Source: Campanula takesimana (Eukaryota; Streptophyta; Magnoliopsida; Asterales; Campanulaceae). From it: a stretch of 64,000 bases of DNA. The DNA is taken from NCBI GenBank assembly GCA_026119855.1, contig JAOWBW010000485.1, positions 1,116,001-1,180,000 on the forward strand. Direction: 5' to 3'. Of the stretch, positions 22,218 through 32,645 are shown piece after piece (position 1 is the stretch's first letter; each line of letters begins with the position of its first letter). The translations under genes and the position numbers were made by a program. A model generated the notes under the pieces. It was given only the letters and a program-made list of their open reading frames with translations, did no database searches and had not been told where the DNA came from.

Positions 22218-24302
22218 GTGGTATCCGAGGACTTCTTGGTCAAGAAGATGGGGTGCATCCCGCGCAAAGTTACAAAGGAAGACGTGTTCACATTCACTTT
22301 CGAGTCCGAGTATGTTTCCGATACCCTCACCCAAGAGGATATGGAGGCCATAGACGAGCGTGTGTTCCCTTTCTTTGTTAATGAAAAAATTGATCTTTCT
22401 GAGTACCCCGAGATTGCAAACATTATGAATGATGAATTAACTAATAATGAATCTAATGAACTAGTTAATAACGATTCAAATAATGATGAAATAGACCACG
22501 AAAACACAACATACTTAAATGAACTTGCTCAACAGGTCCGTAGTCGTGGTGAAAATGGTCCAGGGGCTGACGAAGAATTGCATGTTGTTAATCTGGGTAC
22601 CGACGAAGAGCCGAAAGAAACCAAGATCGGAAGCTTCTTCAAGGGGGGAGGGAGAGACAGATTGACTGCACTGCTCAAAGAGTTCGTGGATGTATTTGCA
22701 TGGTCATACAAAGACATGCCGGGTTTAGACAGAAAAGTCCCAGAGCACAGAATTCCGATCAGAGAGGATGCTAAGCCGACAAAGCAGAAACTCAGAAAGA
22801 TCAAGCCAGAATGGTCTCTACAAGTAAAACAAGAGATAGAGAAGCTTCTCAGTGTGGGCTTCATCAAAGTTATTGAGTATCCAATATGGCTAGCCAATGT
22901 GGTCACAGTCCGAAAGGCTAATGGCAAGGTTCGTGTTTGTGTGGACTTCTGGGATTTGAACAAAGCTTCTCCAAAGGATGACTTCCCACTACCCAACATC
23001 GACATGCTAGTCGACTCCACTGCTGCTTACGAGGTCTGCTCATTTGTGGATGGTTTTGCTGGGTACAATCAGATTCTCATGGCTAAGGAGGATCAACACA
23101 AGACTGCTTTCACAACACCGTGGGGCACCTTTTGCTACACAGTTATGCCATTTGGGTTAAGGAACGCTGGGGCTACTTATCAAAGGGCTGTTACAGACTT
23201 GTTCCATCATATGATTCACAAAGAGATCGAGGTCTACGTGGACGACATGAACATCCACTCCAAAGGGACCGACGGTCAACATTTGATCGATCTCTGCAAG
23301 TTCTTTGAAAGGCTTCGTCAACACAAGATGAGGCTCAATCCCGCAAAGTGCACGTTCGGGGTCATCCGAGGCAAAGTTCTTGGCTACATGGTCGCAGAAA
23401 GGGGTATTGAAGCAGATCCCTCAAAAATCAAGGCAATCATTGACATGCCTCCTCCCAAGACACAGAAAGAGATCAGAGGTTTCATGGGCAGACTTCACTA
23501 CATCATTAGGTTTGTGCACCAGCTTACCTCCATGTGTGAGCCCATCTTCAAGCTACTCAAAAAGAATGTGGCTCTAGAATGGACCGAAGCTTGCCAAGAA
23601 GCCTTCGACCAAGTGAAGCATTACTTGATATGCCCTCCAGTCTTGGTTCCACCTCACAAGGAGAAGCCTCTTTTGCTTTACCTCACGGTGAATGATGAAG
23701 CCCTTGGGGCTATGCTAGCACAAGAACAACGAGACTCCACAAAGGAGAACGCCATTTATTTTGTCAGTCGCCGATTTCAAGGAGGCGAAAAAAACTACTC
23801 CGTCTTGGAAAAGTCGTGTGCAGCACTGGTTTGGGTTACTCAAAAGCTCAAACATTATATGGAAGCCTTTCCAGTCAAGCTAGTAGCAAAAGTGGACCCG
23901 CTCCACTACATCTTTGAGAAGCCTTTTATGTCAACAAGGATAGCCAAATGGTACTTCATGCTCGCCGGCTATGACATCACTTACGTCACACTCAAATCCA
24001 TCAGGGGGAAAGTTTTCAGTGATCAGCTTGCTGAATTTCCGTGTGACGAAGTGAAGGGGGAGGACTTACAGTTTCCCGACGAGCACTTGGTTTGCAATAC
24101 AACCAAGGAAAATAAGTGGCAACTCTTTTTCGATGGCGCCGCCAACAAACATGGTTATGGGATAGGAATGTTGCTTGTCGATCCCAAGGACATCTATACT
24201 CCAATTGCCATCCGTCTTGAATTCGAAGCTACCAACAACATTGCCGAATATGAAGCATGCATAGTAGGGCTAGAAGCGGCCCTAGAAAGAAATGTCACAT
24301 AG
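22218..24302 (+). pseudogene. pol: E1 reverse transcriptase, RNase H and second RNase H
   Basis: The longest intact frame of E1 (694 codons). It begins with an acidic linker and the conserved FAWSYKDMPGLD. The RT palm follows: VDFWDLNKASPKDDFPLP (the usual R of VDFRDLN is W), FTTPWGTFCYTVMPFGLRNAGATYQ, and catalytic YVDDM at residues 340-344. A gypsy RNase H follows (PLLLYLTVNDEALGAML, IYFVSR). A second RNase H then starts at FFDGAANKHGYGIG (D at residue 639) and continues NNIAEYEACIVGLEAAL; this dual arrangement is known from Tat elements. TAG at 24300 cuts the second RNase H. The frame continues into integrase. Confidence 0.9.
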
Positions 24303-24959
24303 CTAGAAGTATTCAGTAACTCCCTGCTCCTCATCAATCAGACATCGGGAAAATGGCGAATCCAAGACCCGACCCTCCAACAGTATGGTCAACACCTCGA
24401 GGAGTTAGTTGAACAGTTCCAAGATATCACGTTTAATTATCTGCCAAGGGACAAGAACCGATTTGCCGATGCTTTAGCTACCATAGCCTCACTAGTTGAG
24501 ATGACCAAAGGAAAAATGGTGAAACCCTTAAAAATTTCAAGAAGGACTAGTCCGCCATACTGCATGAGTATTAAGATCAATGAAGTCCAAGATAATCCCC
24601 CATGGTACACAGACATCATGAACTTTCTCAACAATGGCACCTTTCCCAAGAACAGCAATGGAAAAACTCGAGTAGCACTACAAAAGCTAGCCGCCAGATA
24701 TGTATTGATTGGGAACCGAGTCTACAAGAGACATCATCAAGGGATCAATATTTTATGTGCAAATGAAACCGAAGCTCAAGAAATCATGCATGAAGTCCAC
24801 GAAGGCGAGTGTGGGCCCCACATGAATGGGATTATGTTAGCCAAGAAGATACTCCGTATTGGTTACTATTGGACCACGATGGAACAAGACTGCATAGAGA
24901 AAGTCAAGAAATGCGCCAAGTGTCAGTTCCCTAATCTGCAACATGGTCCACCTTCATAA
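24303..24959 (+). pseudogene. E1 second RNase H end and integrase zinc domain
   Basis: Same frame as the RT segment, after the TAG at 24300. It has the RNase H end (DKNRFADALATIASL) and then the integrase N-terminal HHCC zinc domain: H residues in MHEVHEGECGPHMNG and the CAKCQ pair. A TAA at 24957 separates it from the catalytic core. Confidence 0.8.
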
Positions 24960-24968
24960 CTATACAAC

Positions 24969-25844
24969 ATGACCACACCTTGGCCATTCTCTTGTTGGGC
25001 CATAGATATCGTCGGCAAAGTCCATCCTACAGGGAGCAACGGACAGTCATTCATCCTTGTGGCCGTGGATTACTTCACAAAGTGGGTCGAAGAACAAGCT
25101 TACCGAGTTCTCAATGCCAAGAAAGTGACTGAATTCGTGAAGAACAACATCATGTGCCGGTATGGTATTCCTCACGAGATCATCTCTGACAATGACTCTC
25201 AATTTGAGAAAGAAATGGATGCACTTTTGGTTAACTACAAAATTACCAAGCACAAGTCATCCCCGTACCGTCCCCAAGCCAATGGAGCGGTCGAAGCAGC
25301 AAATAAAATGATCGAGGTCATCATACGAAAAATGGCTTCAACCGGAAGGGATTGGCCCAAGAAATTACCACTAGCATTGTGGGGCTACCGCACCTCAATA
25401 CGGTCAGCAACGGGAGAAACCCCGTACTCATTAGTTTATGGTACTGAAGCCGTACTCCCAGTCAAACTTGAGGTTCCTTCCCTACGGGTCTTACTCGAGA
25501 ACCAAGTCAACGAGGTTGATTGGATGCAAAGTCAGTACGAGCAACTAGCCCTACTCGACGAAAAGAGGTTAAGAGCGTTCGAACGCATAAGGGTCTATCA
25601 AAAAAGAATGGCAAGGGCTTTCAACAAGAAGGTGAAGCCTCGAAACATCAAAGTGGGAGATCTAGTCCTAAGACAACATCCTCCTAATGCCATGAATCCC
25701 CTTGGGAAGTGGGGACCCCGATGGATCGGTCCTTACGTGGTCAAGAAGATACTAAGCGGTGGTGCAGTCCGACTCGTAGACTTGGATGGTGATCAATTGC
25801 CAAAGGAGGTCAACCTCGACAAGCTCAAGAATTTCTATGCTTAA
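24969..25844 (+). pseudogene. E1 integrase catalytic core and C-terminus
   Basis: Integrase joins the element's cDNA to host DNA. The DDE triad is visible: D13 in WAIDIVGK, D74 in IISDNDSQF and E109 in NGAVEAANK. The second D and the E are one residue closer than the usual D-x35-E, perhaps a small deletion. The C-terminal part has the GPYVV / GDLVL SH3-like region and ends DKLKNFYA, close to E2's DKLRRYFV. The frame itself is open to its stop at 25842, but upstream stops prevent a full polyprotein. Confidence 0.88.
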
Positions 25845-25874
25845 CAAATAAAGACCATTAAAAAAAAACGCTCG

Positions 25875-25968
25875 CTAGGTTGAAAACCCGCAAGGGTGGC
25901 CTAGGAAAAAATTAGAGTACGTGCAAAAAAGAAGCCCACTAGATTGAAAACCCGAAAGGGTGGTCTAG
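25875..25968 (+). other. Two tandem conserved stem-loops after E1 pol
   Basis: Copy 1 (25875-25904): CTAGG pairs with CCTAG around an inner ACCC-GCAA-GGGT hairpin with a GNRA-type loop. Copy 2 (25939-25968): CTAGA pairs with TCTAG around CCC-GAAA-GGG, again a GNRA loop. The outer closing pair changes from G-C to A-T between copies, so pairing is kept. E2 has one equivalent at 38755-38726 on its coding strand. Confidence 0.7.
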
Positions 25969-26014
25969 GCAAAAAACAGGGTGCACATAAAAAAATGGCC
26001 TTCATTTGTTTGAA

Positions 26015-26051
26015 CTACGGAGACCTGAGCCTCTCTACGAGAGGAACGTAG
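26015..26051 (+). other. Conserved two-stem structure between E1 pol and antisense ORF
   Basis: Outer stem CTACG (26015-26019) pairs with CGTAG (26047-26051). Inner stem CCTCTC (26030-26035) pairs with GAGAGG (26039-26044). Between outer and inner 5' strands lie 10 nt ending GACCTGAG, and AA precedes the outer 3' strand. E2 has the same layout (38681-38632, minus) with a different but paired inner stem, CCCCTT/AAGGGG. Confidence 0.7.
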
Positions 26052-26227
26052 GCAACCTTCCGGTGCAGTCTAAAACAATAATTTTCACCCAATCATGTTG
26101 TAACACAATGTAATTTTTTATTCATCTCTCAGATCATTCTTGCCATTACAATGGATATGTTGAGCAATAAAAGACATAAAAACATTAAATCCTAAACAAG
26201 TGGTCTATTAATTGCAATCTTGGGGTA
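26052..26227. other. E1 spacer between stem-loops and antisense ORF
   Basis: Non-coding, AT-rich, with no motif recognised. Confidence 0.4.
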
Positions 26228-27592
26228 CTAGGAAAAATCTAATTTTCTCTTAGCCTTCAAAAGGCCACCCGAACGGCTCTCAATCCTACTCTTCTTGGGA
26301 GGCCTAGGAACACTGAGGCGGACCGAAACCTTCTGCGCAGCAAAGCGCCTCCGAGCATAGAAGCTATCCAAAGGAGTACCGAAAGGGTCAGCCAGAATAT
26401 TGTGCGAATCAGCAGCAGCTTCCTTATACCTCAAAGCACTGCTAGGCTCAAAGTCCTTTCCTAGCAACTCAGCGCGAAGCACGTCAACCCAAGTGATACC
26501 GCGGTAAAGGGTACCAAACAGATAATCCAGATAACTTTCGGGAATAAAGACACTACCCCAGTGAATAGGGGAAGAAGCCCACCGATGGCGCTCATCTCCC
26601 CAAGCGGACTGAAGCTCCCTTGAAAAGTCTGGACCCATATATGAAACTGGATGGAACACCCCACTCCTCGGGAAAGGAATAATCTGTTGGCAACCAAACT
26701 GCCTCAAAACCCACTCCGGATGGTAAAATGAAGAGTCTCTCAAACTGGGTAAGACCACATGCTTGAAACCAAGAGTCCATTCCACGAAAGGACGGAGACT
26801 CCAAGAGGGAGGATACCACTCAATGTCAACAGACAGTTGAGACGCAAAGAACTTCTTCTAACCATCTTCAGTCAAATCCCGGATCAACAGTTTTCTCCTG
26901 TGAACAGAAAAAGGAGACAGATCACCCTCCGGAGAAAGCAAGGGGCTTCCCCGACATATCTCACCCGTTCGATGCAAATCATCGAGGCCGTGCAGTGTCT
27001 CCCCTACTATAAGAGGGATTATACTGAATTGTTGCTCTTTGGCCTGCAAAATAATCTCAACCAACTGCGCATCCGCTGTCCCGAATGGGATAACGAAAAG
27101 AACTTCACTGAAAAGACAAGCTGCCATGGCATTCCTATTGAAAGATTGAACCGCCGTGTCCTCCGAATGCAAGCTAAAAAACATCGGCAACTCAGTTATG
27201 TAAACCACGGTGCCATGCAACATCTTCCTCACCTCTCCGACAGGGAGGTTCAACACATCGGACCAAGAGTCGATCACACCCCTATGGTATTTGGGGACGG
27301 AAATTTGGCCCGCCAACGGCATACCTAGAATGGCCCCAAAAGCATCAACAGTTGGTACCATTTCATTCGCCAAAAAGTTGAAAGTGTGGCTATCACAGTC
27401 CCAGAAAGATGCAGCGGACTTCAACAAATCCCAATCCGGCTTCAACATCCGTAACGTGAAGAGGATGCGGAATCCAAAGTCTTTGACAAAAGCCTTCTTG
27501 GGGTGGGTCTTTAAAAAGTACACAAAAGTGAACAAATCCTTCTCATATTCACCAATAACCTTTGTATCAAGGATGAAAGAATTGGAGGCCAT
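26228..27592 (-). pseudogene. E1 antisense extra ORF, plant-mobile-domain-like, one stop
   Basis: Runs opposite to gag-pol, in the position where Tat-lineage elements are known to carry an additional ORF. Start: ATG at 27592-27590 (MASNSFILDTK). The upstream codons to 27664 belong to an inserted Copia LTR. The frame is continuous for 454 codons apart from one TAG at 26860-26858. The segment LKPDWDLLKSAASFWDCDSH, followed by LANEMVPTVDAFGAILG, resembles the plant mobile domain / aminotransferase-like family. That match is my recognition, not a search result. The C terminus is basic (KKSRIESR, KAKRK), NLS-like. E2 keeps only the tail of its equivalent (38139-38394). Confidence 0.65.
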
Positions 27593-27595
27593 GGC

Positions 27596-29043
27596 TGTTG
27601 GGTATGCCCACATATATCTCAGTTTTAATGTAATAGGATTTATTAGATTTGATTGATCCATCACCTAAGTTTTATTTCATGGACTTTAGACCCACATGTA
27701 AGAAGTATTTATACTTCATTTTTTAGGTTGTCCATTGTTATAGAATAGGCTTAGAAATAGGGCAAGAAGATCAAGATTCAAGAAAAATCACTCAGTGAGT
27801 TTGAGCCGCGCATATGCGCCTCCTGCGCCACGCGCCATGCGCCTTCTTTATTCGCGCCATGCGCCCTTCAGAGCGCGCGCATAAGGATTTCTTCATAAGC
27901 TATGTTACGCGCCTCTGCGCCCTTTGGATTAAGCGCACACATACTGCGCGCCTCTTAGCTCAAACGCGCCTCAAAGTGTTTATTCAACACTCAGTGATTT
28001 ATTGAAGATTTAAAGAACTTTAAGAGAATTCAAATTACGCCAATGATCCAACGGTGGTTAAAAGATGCATATGCGCCTAATCTATTGACACGTGTCCACA
28101 ACGGTCACATTTATGTTGAGTGTCAAAATGGCCATAATATATGCATGCTCCAATCAACGAGCGACAGCTCATCTTATCCACAAGGATTTCCAACGGCTAG
28201 TTTTTTGAAGTTCACTATAAATACCCCATAACTTCAACATTTTGAAGTTGCTGAGTTTTGCTAAGAATTTCAAGAATTTCTCTCTCAAAGTATTTGTTGA
28301 AGATTTGAAGATTGCCTTCGTTTTTCCAGATTTCCTCAAGAACATCTTCATACCTTCATCCTTAGCCCAGATCTTCAAGCTATAACACTTTAGTTTCATT
28401 GTGCTCTAAATCATAAAGATCTAAAGAGCCTTGATACTAAAATCACACACGCACCTCTTTAAGTTTGATCATTTAGATCCATCTTTTAGAGATACACCGG
28501 TTATTGTTTTGGATTTGTTCATTCATAGAATATTAGATCTTGAGTTAGTGTAGAAGCTCAAAAGTTGTAATTTGTAACACTCTCTCATTATATAAGATCT
28601 CCATTAGAAATCCAAGACTAACCATCTTGGTAGAGGACGTAGATCTTTCATTGATCGAACCTCTCCAAATAGCTTGTGTTATTATCTTGTCATTTCTTTC
28701 AAGTTATTATTTTCACTCACTATTTGCTTGTTTACTCATTGTAGATTGATTGAACTGAATTGTGTTGTGTTGATATATCATTTGCCTTAGTTCCTTATTT
28801 CAACCACTTTGAGCCAAAATACTTAGAGTGTGTGTGCGCCCCTTTATCACACTTTGCGCCTATTTTCATTACTAAATTCCGCTGTGCATTTCACTCACTC
28901 ACTTAGGCGCATTTCATAACGCTTACTTGATAAAGTGCGCATTTGCAATTGAGTTTTTCAAGGGTACAAAAAGAATTTTAAAACAGCTATTCACCCCCCC
29001 CTCTAGCTATTTTTCATACCCTTGTTGCCCTTTGGGACCAACA
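27596..29043 (+). mobile_element. Solo LTR of a Copia-like element inside E1
   Basis: A 1448 bp LTR starting TGTTGGGTATGCCC and ending TTTGGGACCAACA. ATGGC at 27591-27595 and 29044-29048 is a perfect TSD. The 3' part has CTATTCACCCCCCCCTCTAG, a style common near Copia LTR ends. The U3 is rich in GCGCC/GCGCGCGCA blocks (27805-27960). It falls on the start codon of the antisense ORF, and the TSD rebuilds the ATG. Confidence 0.85.
28216..28223 (+). promoter_or_regulatory. TATA box of the solo Copia LTR
   Basis: TATAAATA at about 620 bp into the LTR, followed by CCCCATAACTTC. The position fits an LTR promoter reading plus, away from the antisense ORF. Confidence 0.45.
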
Positions 29044-29048
29044 ATGGC

Positions 29049-29670
29049 AAAAGTGGATTACAAGCTAAATTGAGCAAAGAAAAGATGTTCAAGAATGGCA
29101 GAAAAGAGCTGTTGGAAGAAGGTGCTCGAACAGAGGCTGATATTATAGCTGTTGGAGATCTTTTGGCTAGCAAATGTCAAGCCCCGAAATTCGCTCCCCA
29201 GAAGCGCGCGACTCCCGCCACCCACTTAGGAAGCGCGTGCGTCCCACATCTACCATCCGAGGCGCCCGCCTCCCACTTCAGAAGTGCCTCAGCCGGCCCT
29301 TGTCAAAAGAAGAAATCATGCAGGAACAAAATCTGGGCACTCCCAGAATCAGCAGGATCTACGTTCTTCATCAAAGCCACGACAACTCCGCCCTTGGAGA
29401 CACATTTGGGCATACAATAATTTGGTCCGCCCTTAAGGCATGTCTAAATTAAAGTAAGATAGAAACTACCACCAAAAGTAGGATTGTGCCTCTTTCTCTC
29501 TCTCTCAAAAAGTCAAAGGCAATCTTGACATTTTCCCCGGTCCGCGGTCAACTGTGCCCGCACCCCATAAAAGTCAACTGTAAACGCTACTCCAGATAGC
29601 GTACATCAAAATACAGCTTCAAAACAGCAAATTTGGTCTGCGGTGAACCACCGAAATTACCTCCTCATCA
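29049..29670 (+). other. E1 3' region upstream of the minisatellite
   Basis: Continues E1 after the solo LTR. It contains GCGCGCG-type blocks (29206-29270) similar to those in LTR A and the leader. The open frames here have no recognisable domain. Confidence 0.5.
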
Positions 29671-29939
29671 GCAGGCAGACTCTCCAGTCCCTCCAAATTA
29701 GCAGGCAGACTTTCGAGTCCCTCTATATCGGCAGTCAGACTCTCCAGTCCCTCCAAATCAGCAGGCAGACTTTCGAGTCCCTCTACATCGACAGGCAGAC
29801 TCTCCAGTCCCTCCAAATAAGCAGGCAGACTTTTAAGTCCCTCTACATCGGCAGGCAGACTCTCCAGTCCCTCCAAATCAGTAGGCAGACTTTCGAGTCC
29901 CTCTACAATCGGCAGGCAGACTCTCCAGTTCCTCCAAGT
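29671..29939 (+). repeat. 30/60 bp minisatellite in E1
   Basis: Nine units of about 30 bp that alternate between two types: GCAGGCAGACTCTCCAGTCC followed by CTCCAAATCA, and GCAGGCAGACTTTCGAGTCC followed by CTCTACATCG. The true period is therefore 60 bp. Both strands stay open through it, giving artefactual repeat peptides. Tandem repeats just upstream of the 3' LTR are a known feature of large Tat/Ogre elements. Confidence 0.85.
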
Positions 29940-30162
29940 CCTCTATACGGACTCTAAATTTTAGCCACGGTGGGTCGATTTCTATCACCGCACCCCCACT
30001 ACCAGCAAAAGCCGCTCACACAGGGAGCGCACCCCTATCTCTTGTAACTTCAAGATTCTTGTTTTCATCGAGTCTTTGCTTTTTTCCTGGTGATGTCCTC
30101 AGCGGATGTTTTGTTCTTTCGTCGACGCATTGTGCTTTGGAATCCACGTCGCCGAGGGGCTC
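29940..30162 (+). other. E1 end before 3' LTR
   Basis: No gene. The last bases GCCGAGGGGCTC precede the LTR and are only a weak polypurine tract. Confidence 0.4.
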
Positions 30163-32640
30163 TGTAGACACCCCGCCTTAGACCGTTCACCCCGATTGCA
30201 CATTTGATTTTGTGTTTCTCCCTATTTTAAGTGTTTCTCGTTAGTTTCTGTTACTTTTGTTAAGTTCCTGACTGACTTCGTTAAGTCCAGGGACAAAAAT
30301 GAATAACAGTGCTGACTTTCTAGTCCATTCTATCATTTTTGCCATCTCCAAGGTGCGCGCATCCTCCCTTTGAGACCAGAGGCGCGCGCATCCCGTCACC
30401 AAGGCAGGAGGCGCGTGCACCTGGGCGTCAGTTACAGATTTCTGTCCAAGAATCCCTCTCTTGCTCCTTTTAACAGGATATGCCTGGAAAACTGACCTTT
30501 GTGACTTGGTTTTGTCACCAAAAACTCACCTTCTTCACCTATATAAACACCTCTAATTCACCTTTGAATGGGAGGAGGATTTAAATCATTAACCAAAACT
30601 ATACACAAATACTTACAAGGCATTTTCCTAAGAACCTTTTGATGGAGTCCTTGAAGTTCTTTGAAGTTATAGGTAAAAGACTACTCTTTTCCCTCATTTT
30701 CTACTTCATCTCTTATCTCTTTCTTTTGCTTTAAATCAAATGTGCAATCTGTAAGGATCCCGCCCCGCGCGCGGAAACGCGATGGTGTATGGGGCGAAAC
30801 GCCAAACACGGGAACCGGTCAAATTTAACGGAGTCGCCATATTTTGTTAATTTTAAACCCAACAAAATGACAAAGGTTTGAGTTCAAAGGTTCGGAGGTC
30901 AGGTTACAACTTGGGAAGAGTTTTTACGTCCTCTCAAGTTGCCTCGGACAAAGCCGAGTCTCCTTAAGTTAGTTAAAATGTGCATATGTGTGTGTGTGTA
31001 TTTAACGGAAAAATTCTATCGTTGATTTTATTCGAGAAAACTCGGCTGAAAAAGGGGCCTTGAGTGATAAGATAAAGGTCAGAGGGAAAAACAAGCAATT
31101 TTTCCCTCATACCTAAAGTAGCCGTACGGCTGGAGGAGGCAATTCTGGGGTTTTACAGTTTGCTCAAGAACAGTCCAGTTCAGAACAGAAACAGGGCATT
31201 CTGTCTGAAGCTGGACAAACTGTTTTTTATCCCAGTTTGCAAGAAATCATTTTACAAGTTTTATAACATCATTCCTATGCGAAATGATCATCACTTGGTC
31301 CCCAAAACAAGTATTTGGGTGTGATCATGAGCAATCATAGGAGAAAATCAAGAAAGTTGATGAATGTCCCCTTTGGACCAAAGTTGGTCATTTGGTGAAT
31401 AAAGATTGGAACTTTATCACCAAAATGACATTTTATGATTTAAAATCCTTCCAAGAGTCAAAATAACACATAAAGATTGAATCTTTATGACCCAAAAGTG
31501 GGATTTTGAAGCTAAACCAAAGAGGAAAATGATTAACACTAAGGTTCCATCACCCTCATGATTATCATGGCCAAACAAGCATAACATTTAAATGAATAAG
31601 GAATGTAAATGACAATCAACAAGTCTATGAGTGTCTAGGTTTAGAACCTCTTCCATACAAGGTATGGAGGGCACCTTTGAACTTCTCATAGCTTGGACAA
31701 GATAGTAATGTAATAGATAGGTATATAGTGCTTGATAATGGACAAGTCTTGCAAGAAATAAAAGGTGCTTGAAATGGACAAGTCTTTGCATGAATGAAGA
31801 GTAAATACATGTATAACCAAGATATAAGAAAGAAAATAGGAGTAAGATGAAGAGAAAGGAGGGGGGAGGTGGCTTTACCTATGATGGTTATGGCCAATCT
31901 TCGTTTCTTCTCTCCTTTTTTGGTTTGTGATCACTCTCACTCTTACTCTGTGGTGATTCCAGCAGAGTGACCTCCCTAATGTGTATTTCCCCCCCCTGAA
32001 ATGATCAGCAAGGGGTTCTATTTATAAGTACTGAGGGTGACCAAAGCAGCCGTACGGCTAGGCCCCTCTAGTACCCAAAGCATCCGTACGGCTCAGCCTG
32101 GTGAGCTTCTGGATTTTTCCAATTTTATACCAGAGTAGTCCTGGAATTTATAGCTTATCCTAGGGAGGTCCTGGCCTATTAGCTTATCCCTGAAACTGTG
32201 CTAAGGCTACCTCTAAGATAGGTCGGTTTCAGATTGGGGTACTTACACAATCACCCAAACATTTTGGGGACATGACATCAATGACTACTTCACTTCATTG
32301 AAGCTAGTCACGAAGTCATCTCCCTACATTCCAAACACCCTTTTTTTTTACCCCCCTTTTATCATTAAGATAAGAAGAACATTTCATAATTTATGTAGAT
32401 TTTGATCAAGCAAGACCAACTTTAGTTGGGCGAGATGGGTGTTTAAGTACTTCCCATCTCGTAACCTAACCCCCGAACCTCATAACAAATAATCTCTTTT
32501 TTCGTAATCAAACTTAGGCTATAAACATTAGGTTTTTCTTATGTTCCTCTAAAACATAGGTGGCGACTCTAAAACACAAATAGACATCCTAGGGTAGCAC
32601 ACGTGCTCTAGCCAAGCCGTGGCCCTCCGGGGTATCTACA
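30163..32640 (+). repeat. 3' LTR of E1, interrupted by LTR B
   Basis: Starts TGTAGACACCCCGCC and ends GGGGTATCTACA. Removing the inserted LTR B and one copy of its CAATC duplication leaves 975 bp, the same length as the 5' LTR. Confidence 0.9.
30750..32247 (-). mobile_element. Solo LTR B in the 3' LTR of E1
   Basis: A 1498 bp LTR. Its plus-strand ends are TGTAAGGATCCC and GGGTACTTACA. CAATC at 30745-30749 and 32248-32252 is a perfect TSD, and the E1 5' LTR shows the empty site at 17604-17608. It is nearly identical to the 5' LTR of E2 (48461-49959), whose primer site fixes the minus orientation. A minus-strand TATAAATA lies at 32026-32019. It is also the left end of the 7.4 kb duplication. 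Confidence 0.9.
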
Positions 32641-32645
32641 GATGG

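Larger units (their letters stand above)
17024..32640 (+). mobile_element. E1: Tat-type Ty3/gypsy retrotransposon, family A
   Basis: A plus-strand element with 975 bp LTRs at 17024-17998 and 30163-32640, the latter interrupted. Perfect 5 bp TSDs GATGG lie at 17019-17023 and 32641-32645. Order: 5' LTR, primer site, leader, gag, protease, RT, RNase H, second RNase H, integrase, stem-loops, antisense extra ORF, minisatellite, 3' LTR. The second RNase H, the antisense ORF and the primer sequence are known traits of the Tat lineage. It hosts two solo LTRs, at 27596-29043 and 30750-32247. All coding parts carry stops or frameshifts, so it cannot move by itself. Confidence 0.9.

Noticed and set aside
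26759..27656. Plus-strand ORFs of 189 and 148 codons.
   Set aside because: They are shadows of the antisense extra ORF, which has the recognisable domain.
29671..29939. A regular 30 bp repeat reminiscent of a CRISPR array.
   Set aside because: There are no unique spacers, the units are contiguous, and the setting is a plant retrotransposon.
29619..29957. Repeat proteins on both strands with 20-residue periods.
   Set aside because: They arise from a 60 bp minisatellite whose unit length is a multiple of three. No start context or domain.
31588..31897. ORFs of 67 and 90 codons conserved at 49299-49608.
   Set aside because: Their conservation comes from the recent duplication of LTR B, and they overlap in different frames.
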